This document shows positions 1 through 6,116 of a stretch of 6,268 nucleotides of DNA, in pieces; position 1 is the first letter of the stretch, and each line of letters begins with the position of its first letter. This DNA comes from an uncultured Polaribacter sp. (GTDB lineage Bacteria > Bacteroidota > Bacteroidia > Flavobacteriales > Flavobacteriaceae), in contig CALHCK010000220.1 in the NCBI GenBank assembly GCA_937936695.1, positions 1 through 6,268 on the forward strand, read 5' to 3'. The notes under the pieces are model-generated. The model made no database searches. It saw nothing but the letters and a program-made list of their open reading frames with translations, and was not told the DNA's origin. A program made the position numbers and the translations under genes.

Positions 1-1
1 T

Positions 2-175
2 TTGCACCCAAAAGGAAAAAAGGGTCAAGAAAACCATATTAAAGAAGCATACGTTACTTCTTTAGTTAAAAACAATACTAAGCAAACTTCTAAAAAGGTA
101 ACGCTTAAAAAAGGAAAATACACATACTTTTGTCCTTTAAACAAAACACCAGAGTATACTCTGATAGTAAAATAG
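2..175 (+). CDS. 3' end of a gene for a cupredoxin-like protein (partial)
   Basis: An open frame enters from the left edge and ends at TAG (173-175), giving the last 57 residues of a protein whose start lies outside the window. The tail has alternating beta-type segments, then KKGKYTYFCPLNKTPEYTLIVK-like text (Lys-Lys-Gly at about 41-43, Cys at about 48). This resembles the last two strands of plastocyanin/auracyanin-type cupredoxins, where a Cys follows a 'G-x-Y-x-Y/F-x-C' strand and the chain ends in a hydrophobic 'x-L-I-V' strand. In copper-binding members a His and usually a Met follow the Cys; here the following residues are Pro-Leu-Asn-Lys-Thr-Pro, with no His or Met, so copper binding is doubtful. 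It is convergent with the minus-strand cluster and separated from it by a shared terminator. That it is coding is likely; the fold is a pattern-based guess. Confidence 0.5.
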   Translation: MHPKGKKGQENHIKEAYVTSLVKNNTKQTSKKVTLKKGKYTYFCPLNKTPEYTLIVK

Positions 176-191
176 TTTTAAGTTTATATTT

Positions 192-223
192 AAAAAAGGC
201 GAGCATATATGCTCGCCTTTTTT
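192..223. terminator. Bidirectional intrinsic terminator between convergent genes
   Basis: The core is a perfect 10-bp inverted repeat, GGCGAGCATA / TATGCTCGCC (198-217). It is flanked by six A on the left (192-197) and six T on the right (218-223), so the pairing can extend to 16 bp. Read rightward, the G/C-rich stem is followed by a T tract, which suits the plus-strand gene ending at 175. Read leftward, the A tract becomes a U tract, which suits the minus-strand GH3 gene ending at 250. It is the most G/C-rich element in the surrounding A/T-rich DNA. Confidence 0.9.
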
Positions 224-249
224 TGTTATTTTTTTTATAAAATAGGTTT

Positions 250-2436
250 TTATTCTACTTCGACAACTATTTTAGTTATACTGGCACCTAAATCTAAACT
301 TCTTTTCCCTGGAGATGCATTTCCTAAAATTATTTCAGCCTTTCCGTTATGTCTTTTTGATTTTCCTTTTTCATTTATAAAATTAAAAGCAGTAACAGGT
401 AGTTTAAAACTAATTTTTGAAGATGCATTAGGAGCTAATTTAACTCTCTTAAAAGCTTTTAAAGAAGATAAAGGCACCCCTTCAATACCTTTTAAAGAAA
501 CATACAATTGAAACACTTCTTCTGAAACAGAATTTCCTTTGTTGGTAATTATAGCATCTACTTTTTGATAACCATCATTCTTAATTTTTTTAGTATCTAT
601 ATTAAAATTACTAATCCTAAAATTAGAATATGTCAATCCAAACCCAAAAGGATATAAAGGTTCTGCACCCATATATTTATATGTTCTACCTTTCATACTA
701 TAATCTTCGTAATTAGGCAACTGATCAATATTTCTAGGAAACGTAATTGGCAACTTACCAGACGGAGATACATCTCCAAAAATAACATCTGCAATTGCAT
801 TACCTCCTTCTTCTCCAGGATACCACGCATAAATTACAGCATCGGCTAATTTAGTTATCTCTGTAAGATCTAAAGGGCAACCTGCAAACACTACTACTAT
901 TAGCGGCTTCTTATGCTTCCCCCTCATCCTTCTAAGGTATTTCAATTGATTTTCAGGCAAACGCATATCAATATTGTCTCCTTTGTTTACAGATCCAATT
1001 GCTTCATTTTCTTCACCTTCTAAAACAATAGTTAATCCTAAACCAACTATAGTAGCATCCGATTTTCTTGCCATATAACTATAACTATCGGCCTTATTCT
1101 TGTTTGCCTGATTAATCATAGCTCCTGCTATGTAATTAACTCTTGTAATAGGTGAAACTTTACCAACAACCCCCTCTAAAAGTGTTACCAGATTATCTCC
1201 TAATCCATGATAGTTACCAATTAAAGAACGAACATCTCCCGCTAAAGGTCCTCCAACATACAGTTGATTTAAATCTTTTTTTAACGGAAGTACTCCATTA
1301 TTTTTTAAAAGTACTATTGATTTTTGTGCTACTTCTCTAGTTAATTTTTTATTCTTTTTAGAATGCACAACATCTAACCCTATCTTAGAATAAGGGTTTT
1401 TCTTTGGTACATCAAACATCCCTAATTTAAAACGTGTTTTTAATAACGGTCGTAAACCTTTATTAATGTCTTCCTCAGAAACTAAACCTTGAGCAAGCGC
1501 ACTTTTTAATTTCTTATACGTTCTTCCACAATTTAAATTAGTACCTCTTTTTAAAGCTAGTGCTGCAGATTCTTCTGAAGTTTTAGTTAAATTATGAGAC
1601 TTATGAAAGTTTTTTACAGCTCCACAATCACTCACAACATGCCCTTTAAACCCCCAATTATCTCGTAAAATATCTTGTAATAAAGAACGACTACCACAGC
1701 ACGCTTCATTATTTGTTCTATTGTAAGCACACATTACTGCCTCCACCCCTGCATCTACACAAGCTTTAAAGGCAGGTAAATAAGTTTCATGTAAATCTTG
1801 TTGATTAACAACAGCATTAAAACTATGCCTTTTAGCTTCCGGACCACTATGCACTGCATAATGTTTTGCACAAGCTGCTGTTTTTAAATACTTAGGATGA
1901 TTTCCTTGCATACCTTTTATAAAAGAAGCTGCAATTTGTCCTGATAAAAAAGGATCTTCTCCGTAAGTTTCTTGACCTCTCCCCCATCTAGGGTCTCTAA
2001 AAATATTTACATTCGGGCTCCAGAATGTCAACCCCATATAACGAATAGATTCTCTATTATTTTTTATCAAATAATTATTTACCGCCCTTGCTTCATCAGA
2101 AATAGCATCACCAACATTTTTAATCAAATCTTTATCAAAAGTAGCTGCCAAACCAATTGCTTGAGGAAAAATAGTTGCTCTTGGTCCTCGTGCAACACCG
2201 TGCAATGCTTCATTCCACCAATCATAAGATTTAATACCTAAACGCTCAATTTTACTACTTGCATTTAATAATTGAGATATTTTTTCATCAACAGTTAAAC
2301 TACTAATTAATAATTCTACTCTATCATCAAAAGATAACGTAGTGTTTAACCATGGTTTAGTTGTAGTATTTTGAGAAAATCCCATAAAAACTGCCTTAAA
2401 ACTAAAAAGCAGAATTAATATAGCTGTTTTGTTCAT
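250..2436 (-). CDS. Secreted family 3 glycoside hydrolase, beta-xylosidase clade
   Basis: A complete 728-residue exo-acting glycosidase, expected to release single sugars from the non-reducing end of oligosaccharides with retention. The N terminus (1-22, ending GFSQ) is a short signal peptide with an unusual Lys at 14, so the protein is probably periplasmic. The (beta/alpha)8 domain spans about 30-340: DWWNEALHGVA at 72-82, typical of the GH3 xylosidase/arabinofuranosidase clade; NVNIFRDPRWGRGQETYGEDP at about 143-162; KH at 191-192 and RH at 203-204 in the substrate site; and nucleophile Asp270 in VVSDCGAV. The alpha/beta sandwich domain (about 370-570) carries the acid/base candidates Glu473/Glu475 in LEGEE. 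A fibronectin III-like domain (about 600-728) ends the protein. It is the last gene of a three-gene operon; its ATG shares one base with the preceding stop (TAATG), suggesting coupled translation. Family is certain; xylosidase specificity is inferred, and beta-glucosidase or arabinofuranosidase activity remains possible. Confidence 0.95.
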   Translation of the reverse strand: MNKTAILILLFSFKAVFMGFSQNTTTKPWLNTTLSFDDRVELLISSLTVDEKISQLLNASSKIERLGIKSYDWWNEALHGVARGPRATIFPQAIGLAATFDKDLIKNVGDAISDEARAVNNYLIKNNRESIRYMGLTFWSPNVNIFRDPRWGRGQETYGEDPFLSGQIAASFIKGMQGNHPKYLKTAACAKHYAVHSGPEAKRHSFNAVVNQQDLHETYLPAFKACVDAGVEAVMCAYNRTNNEACCGSRSLLQDILRDNWGFKGHVVSDCGAVKNFHKSHNLTKTSEESAALALKRGTNLNCGRTYKKLKSALAQGLVSEEDINKGLRPLLKTRFKLGMFDVPKKNPYSKIGLDVVHSKKNKKLTREVAQKSIVLLKNNGVLPLKKDLNQLYVGGPLAGDVRSLIGNYHGLGDNLVTLLEGVVGKVSPITRVNYIAGAMINQANKNKADSYSYMARKSDATIVGLGLTIVLEGEENEAIGSVNKGDNIDMRLPENQLKYLRRMRGKHKKPLIVVVFAGCPLDLTEITKLADAVIYAWYPGEEGGNAIADVIFGDVSPSGKLPITFPRNIDQLPNYEDYSMKGRTYKYMGAEPLYPFGFGLTYSNFRISNFNIDTKKIKNDGYQKVDAIITNKGNSVSEEVFQLYVSLKGIEGVPLSSLKAFKRVKLAPNASSKISFKLPVTAFNFINEKGKSKRHNGKAEIILGNASPGKRSLDLGASITKIVVEVE

Positions 2437-3191
2437 TATATTTTTTTTAGTTTGATGTCTTTAAATTCTACCTTCATAGGCGGACCTACATGCACCTGAA
2501 CACCTATAAAACCTTTTAAACTTTGGTTTAAAGAATCTTTATCTACAACCTCACTCATTAAAATTCCGTTTACATAATGCTTTAACACATTACCTTTTAC
2601 AATTAAATGCACATCATTCCAATCTTCCTTATTTATTTTCTCTGATAAAGATTTATGATTTCCTAAACTAGCTACCACGTTTCTTGTTTGCCAACAATTT
2701 TTCTTTACATTAGTTCTTAAATTACCTGATTTGTCAGGTTTTTCTTGAGAAGTAATAATTACTTTTTCTCCTCTATAAGCTAAAGTGGTTCTTTTCTTTT
2801 CCTCGTAATTCTGACCTGTATATTTATTTTTACCATCAATATCTGCTTGATAACCTTTTAACGCAAAAGGTCTGTTTTTAATAATTTGGCTTCTGTAATT
2901 AATACCACTATTTCCTGATTCAGAAATTTTATATGATAATTTTAATTCAAAATCTTCAGGTTGGTCCCCTTGCCAAATAATAAAAGTATTCTGTTTTAAA
3001 ATAGTTTCAGGAGTAACAATTCCTACCAGTTTTCCATTTTCTACATGCCAATACTTAGAATCTCCTTTCCAATTATTTAAGGTTTTACCATCAAATATGC
3101 TTACAAATCCATTGTTAAAAGCAGACTTACAAGACAAAAAAGAAATACCTATAAAAAACACCACTATTGCGTTAAAAAATATTCTTGACAT
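2436..3191 (-). CDS. DUF1080 / 3-keto-disaccharide hydrolase-like lipoprotein
   Basis: A 251-residue protein with a signal peptide ending in a lipobox-like F-L-S-C; Cys21 is the likely lipidated residue, so it should be membrane-anchored. The body matches the DUF1080 family (concanavalin/laminarinase-like beta-sandwich, Pfam '3keto-disac_hyd'): FDGKTLNNW at 33-41, VENGKLVG at 50-57, FELKLSYKISESGNSGINYRS at about 81-101, GYQADID at 113-119, WNDVHLIVKGNVLKHYVNG at about 191-209 and a closing GPPMKVEFKDIKL at about 236-248. The gene lies 10 bp after the sulfatase and overlaps the GH3 start by one base, so it is the middle of an operon. Some family members cleave 3-keto-glycosides made by sugar dehydrogenases; others are known only as companions of glycan-degrading enzymes. 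The family call is firm. The reaction here is not known; a glycan-binding role or hydrolysis of a modified sugar are both possible. Confidence 0.9.
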   Translation of the reverse strand: MSRIFFNAIVVFFIGISFLSCKSAFNNGFVSIFDGKTLNNWKGDSKYWHVENGKLVGIVTPETILKQNTFIIWQGDQPEDFELKLSYKISESGNSGINYRSQIIKNRPFALKGYQADIDGKNKYTGQNYEEKKRTTLAYRGEKVIITSQEKPDKSGNLRTNVKKNCWQTRNVVASLGNHKSLSEKINKEDWNDVHLIVKGNVLKHYVNGILMSEVVDKDSLNQSLKGFIGVQVHVGPPMKVEFKDIKLKKI

Positions 3192-3201
3192 TGGCTAAAA
3201 A

Positions 3202-4953
3202 TTACAAATTAGATGTATTTACTGTTATAACTTTACTTGACTTAAACCCTATTCTATGACTTTTTACCATTATTATAGCTCCGTTTTCTACAGAAAAAGG
3301 TTCTTGGTATACATTCCATGATTTAGATAATTTGCCTTCTTTTGTTTTCACTTTATACCCAATAGAAGCTCCTTTTGTATCACATTCTATTGTTACTTTA
3401 TTCCCTGTTACACTTATTATTGGTTGTGCTGTTTTTGGTTTTTCATCAAGACCATTCCATAACTTAGTTATTAATTCTTTTTCTGGTAAATTAGGAGTGT
3501 CTTCAATCTTAGCTAACCAAGTATCCATTTCAGAACGTAGTTCTTCTAATTTTTTACGATAAGCAGGGTCTTCAGCTAAATTTACCAACTCGTGCGGATC
3601 TTTTTTACAATCGAATAATTCTTCTTTTGGTTTATTTTTTCTAAACCATTGTTTTTGAATATCGTTTAATTGATTTGCATCTCTTAGTTTTAAAAGCTCC
3701 TGCATTGTCGGAATTTTTTCCCTGTAACCTAAAGGCAAATAATACTGTTGTTCTGTTCTATAATTTCTAATGTACTTAAATTGCTTATCTCTTACCGCTC
3801 TAATTGCATCGGTAACTTCGTCAAATCTATCTGCAGCAGCATGTATATATTTTCTTTCTTCTTTAGGTTTATAAGCACCTAAAAAAGCCTGACCTTGCAT
3901 ATAGTTTTTAGGCGCAACATCTATTAATGACAGTAAGGTTGGTGCAAAATCTACAAAACTAATTAATTGATCATCTTTTGTTCCTGCGTGTAATTTTTTT
4001 GGAAATCTAATAATCATTGGTGTATTTAATCCAGAATCATAAATTAATCTTTTTTGTCTTGGTAAAGGACCTCCATGATCTCCGTAAAACACAATTATAG
4101 TACTTTCTAATAAACCATCATCTTCTAACTGTTTTAAAACGGCTCCAACTTGTTTATCCATTTCAGCTATATTATTATATAACTTCCACATATCATTTCT
4201 GGTTACTTCTGTATCTGGTAAATAAGGAGGTATATTAAATTTTGTGTCTTTTGATAAATGCTTAGGTGTTTCTTCTTCTGTCATTCTGTTTTTTGACGAT
4301 GACAAACCATTTTTTTTCCAAACATAATTTCTATCACCTAAATGATAGTTTCTGGTCTCTATCTGTCTAAATCCATAAGGTTCAAACAAACCTGACTCAT
4401 GAGTTTCTGTAAAATTAAAAACAGAGAAAAAAGGTTGATCTTTTTTTCTATTTCTCCAATGCGCATAAGCACTACTCTCGTCCCATGCAGTTACAGGGGC
4501 TCTAAATTGATAATCTTCTTTGTAATTATTACTTGTATAATATCCTTCAGTTCTCAATAATTCACTAATCATTTTTACTGAAGATGGTGGTACAGCTTCG
4601 TATTTCTTTAATCCTGTTTTATTTGTATGTGATGATGTTCTCATATGATTACCTCCAATACTAGACGGGTACATACCTGTTGCAATAGCTGCTCTACTTG
4701 GTGCACACACCCCTGAAGTTGAATATAAATTAGGATAAATAACACCTTCATTCGCTAATCTTGATAAATTAGGTGTTTTTACAGTATGATCTCCAAAAGG
4801 AGGAATATATGCCCCCATATCTTCTGTTACCAACCATAAAATATTCAATTTTTTAGAAACTTTTTCACTCCCTACACTTTCTTTATTTTCTTTCTTTGTT
4901 TGACAACCTATTAGAACTAAAAAAGTTAAAATAACTACTGATAAACCTTTCAT
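3202..4953 (-). CDS. S1-family formylglycine sulfatase, lipoprotein
   Basis: A complete 583-residue sulfate ester hydrolase. The N terminus is a lipoprotein signal with lipobox L-I-G-C (Cys17), followed by a Lys/Glu-rich linker. The sulfatase domain starts near residue 36. It has Glu44-Asp45 at the usual first metal site, and the maturation motif C-A-P-S-R at 83-87, where Cys83 would become formylglycine. Further active-site candidates are Lys145 in the TSNNYKEDY stretch, His185 in FNFTETHES and Asp292-His293 in FYGDHGG. The NNYKEDY and THES segments and the AHWRNR stretch recall the heparan N-sulfatase-like (S1_8-type) group, but the subfamily is a low-confidence guess. Residues about 508-580 form an extra beta-rich C-terminal domain resembling chitobiase/hexosaminidase C-terminal repeats (P-I-I-S-V-T-G... 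G-A-S-I-G-Y). It is first in the operon, after a terminator. The 61 bp between that terminator and the ATG contain only a weak TATATTTT-type -7 candidate. An anaerobic or FGE-type maturase must be encoded elsewhere. Confidence 0.95.
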   Translation of the reverse strand: MKGLSVVILTFLVLIGCQTKKENKESVGSEKVSKKLNILWLVTEDMGAYIPPFGDHTVKTPNLSRLANEGVIYPNLYSTSGVCAPSRAAIATGMYPSSIGGNHMRTSSHTNKTGLKKYEAVPPSSVKMISELLRTEGYYTSNNYKEDYQFRAPVTAWDESSAYAHWRNRKKDQPFFSVFNFTETHESGLFEPYGFRQIETRNYHLGDRNYVWKKNGLSSSKNRMTEEETPKHLSKDTKFNIPPYLPDTEVTRNDMWKLYNNIAEMDKQVGAVLKQLEDDGLLESTIIVFYGDHGGPLPRQKRLIYDSGLNTPMIIRFPKKLHAGTKDDQLISFVDFAPTLLSLIDVAPKNYMQGQAFLGAYKPKEERKYIHAAADRFDEVTDAIRAVRDKQFKYIRNYRTEQQYYLPLGYREKIPTMQELLKLRDANQLNDIQKQWFRKNKPKEELFDCKKDPHELVNLAEDPAYRKKLEELRSEMDTWLAKIEDTPNLPEKELITKLWNGLDEKPKTAQPIISVTGNKVTIECDTKGASIGYKVKTKEGKLSKSWNVYQEPFSVENGAIIMVKSHRIGFKSSKVITVNTSNL

Positions 4954-5008
4954 TTATAATTTTATTTGATTTTTGAAGACCTCTATTGTTTAAAAATATA
5001 TTTTTACG

Positions 5009-5040
5009 AAAAAAGGCAATACCATTGTAATGGTATTGCC
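5009..5040 (-). terminator. Intrinsic terminator after the T9SS-sorted protein gene
   Basis: A perfect 12-bp stem, GGCAATACCATT (5015-5026) and AATGGTATTGCC (5029-5040), closes a two-base loop. On the minus strand it is followed by six T (complement of A at 5009-5014). It begins 32 bp past the stop codon at 5072 and lies 61 bp before the sulfatase start, so it should separate the beta-trefoil gene from the sulfatase operon. Confidence 0.88.
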
Positions 5041-5071
5041 TCCTATAATTTATTTTAAAATTAATTTTTAA

Positions 5072-5914
5072 TTAAAAAATTAATCTTACTGTTTGACCTG
5101 CATCAGTTTTTAAGATATATAAACCTTTAGATAAACCGCTTAAGTTAACAGAAGCACCACTTCCTTTTAAAACTTGCTTACCTAATAAAGAATATACAGT
5201 ATAACCTGTTTCTACAGTTAAGTTAAAAACACCATCACTAGATGGGTTAGGAAAAGCTTTTAAAGCTGTAGCTTCTACTGAATTATCTCCTGTACTTAAA
5301 GCTTCAAACTCTGCAGGTATAAAAGTAAATTGATCTAAACCAGTACCAGAACCTCCACCAAAGTTTAAAAACCTAGTACCACTATTACTATTAGCTCCTA
5401 AAAGGCGTCTTTCTTGTTCACCATTAAAAGGTGTATGCGCTGTTCTTATTCTAAAAGCTTCAGGATTTTCTGGTACTTGCTGAAGATAGAAATCATCAAA
5501 CAACCCAGCTTCATTACTTTGAGTTGTTGCTCCTCTTAAATTAGCTCTTCCTGAACCATTAGTGATAGCACGCTCTCCGTCGTTATTTTGGTTTGCTGTT
5601 TCTATATTTCCAGAACCAGAAACACTAACAAGGTTTAAAACTTGTGTAGCTCCTCCTGCTGCGAAATCAAAATTATCACCTGTATAAACCACTTCAAATA
5701 TTTGATTTGTATCATTTTCATCTAACTCTACTGCTAATATTGGTTGTTGCGATGTTTGCCCTGGAGTTCTTGGTGATATAACTAAGTTCTCTCCTTCAAA
5801 ATCTCCTAATATTTGTATCCTGTAAAAACCTGGCTGAATAAGCTGTGCATTAACCTGAAAAGAAGCAAGCATAAATAATAAGAATGCTGTAATTTTAATT
5901 GTAATTTTTTTCAT
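5072..5914 (-). CDS. Secreted beta-trefoil-like protein with T9SS type A sorting domain
   Basis: A complete 280-residue protein of unknown function. Residues 1-24 are a clear Sec signal peptide ending in V-N-A-Q. The body (about 25-202) looks like three beta-rich units, each closing with a Q/D-x-F motif: TNQIFEV at 69-75, LFDDFYLQQV at 138-147 and LDQFTFIP at 193-200. This spacing resembles ricin-type beta-trefoil lectins, with Gly/Asn/Ser-rich loops between units. After a linker (about 203-216) comes the T9SS type A tail: LKAFPNPSSDG (218-228), VYSLLGKQVL (240-249), LSGLSKGLYILKT (258-270) and the end V-R-L-I-F. The protein is therefore expected to cross the outer membrane and be released or attached to the surface. 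It is a single-gene unit between two terminators. A carbohydrate-binding role is inferred from fold and neighbours only; no catalytic motif was recognised. Secretion route is firm, the fold moderately so. Confidence 0.85.
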   Translation of the reverse strand: MKKITIKITAFLLFMLASFQVNAQLIQPGFYRIQILGDFEGENLVISPRTPGQTSQQPILAVELDENDTNQIFEVVYTGDNFDFAAGGATQVLNLVSVSGSGNIETANQNNDGERAITNGSGRANLRGATTQSNEAGLFDDFYLQQVPENPEAFRIRTAHTPFNGEQERRLLGANSNSGTRFLNFGGGSGTGLDQFTFIPAEFEALSTGDNSVEATALKAFPNPSSDGVFNLTVETGYTVYSLLGKQVLKGSGASVNLSGLSKGLYILKTDAGQTVRLIF

Positions 5915-5954
5915 AAATTTAGTTTAAAGAATTAATTATTTTAGTTTATTGCTT

Positions 5955-5981
5955 TAAATATAGAATCTATAAAAAAAACAA
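5955..5981 (-). promoter_or_regulatory. Candidate Bacteroidetes-type promoter of the T9SS-sorted protein gene
   Basis: On the minus strand TATATTTA (5962 to 5955) differs by one base from the Bacteroidetes -7 consensus TAnnTTTG. A TTG (5981 to 5979) lies 16 bases upstream, near where the -33 TTTG element is expected. This would give a 5' leader of about 40 bases before the ATG at 5914. A/T-rich DNA yields such matches often, so support is weak. Confidence 0.35.
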
Positions 5982-5999
5982 GTGTCCTGCACTATCCTG
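5981..5999. promoter_or_regulatory. Possible operator: direct and inverted short repeats
   Basis: Two copies of TCCTG (5985-5989 and 5995-5999) are spaced 10 bp apart, one helical turn, and the first sits inside an AGTG/CACT inverted repeat (5981-5984 and 5990-5993). The patch is clearly richer in G/C than the surrounding intergenic DNA. It lies immediately upstream of the candidate -33 element, a position typical of an activator site. No matching copy was seen before the sulfatase operon. The regulator is unknown. Confidence 0.3.
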
Positions 6000-6059
6000 A
6001 AATCATAATTATTTTAACATTTAAGGCTTTAATAACACTGTATATTTTTTCAAAAATAA

Positions 6060-6093
6060 AAAAGCTAAACATTTGTTAAATTATTTAGCTTTT
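6060..6093 (-). terminator. Probable terminator after the upstream GH3 gene
   Basis: Inverted repeat AAAAGCTAAA (6060-6069) and TTTAGCTTTT (6084-6093) with a 14-base loop. On the minus strand it starts 24 bp after the GH3 stop at 6117, and T-rich DNA follows. The stem is A/T-rich with only two G/C pairs, so it is weaker than the other two terminators and some readthrough is possible. The rest of the 202-bp gap to the T9SS gene holds the promoter and operator candidates listed separately. Confidence 0.55.
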
Positions 6094-6116
6094 ATTTGTT
6101 AATTTTTAACGATTTT

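Noticed and set aside
209..511. Open frame on the plus strand opposite the 3' end of the GH3 gene
   Set aside because: It lies almost wholly antisense to the conserved GH3 C-terminal domain, begins inside the terminator palindrome, and its product is low-complexity with no family resemblance.
1972..2241. Plus-strand open frame antisense to the GH3 catalytic domain
   Set aside because: It overlaps highly conserved GH3 motifs on the other strand and shows no protein-like pattern; the shorter plus-strand frames at 1152-1340 and 3332-3562 were rejected for the same reason.
4954..5014. Promoter for the sulfatase operon
   Set aside because: A promoter is expected here, but the only match is a TATATTTT-like run without a convincing -33 TTTG, so no separate feature was called.
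5061..5083. Near-palindromic run of A and T around the stop codon of the T9SS protein gene
   Set aside because: It contains only A and T, is imperfect and overlaps the stop codon; composition alone explains it, and a much better terminator lies just downstream.
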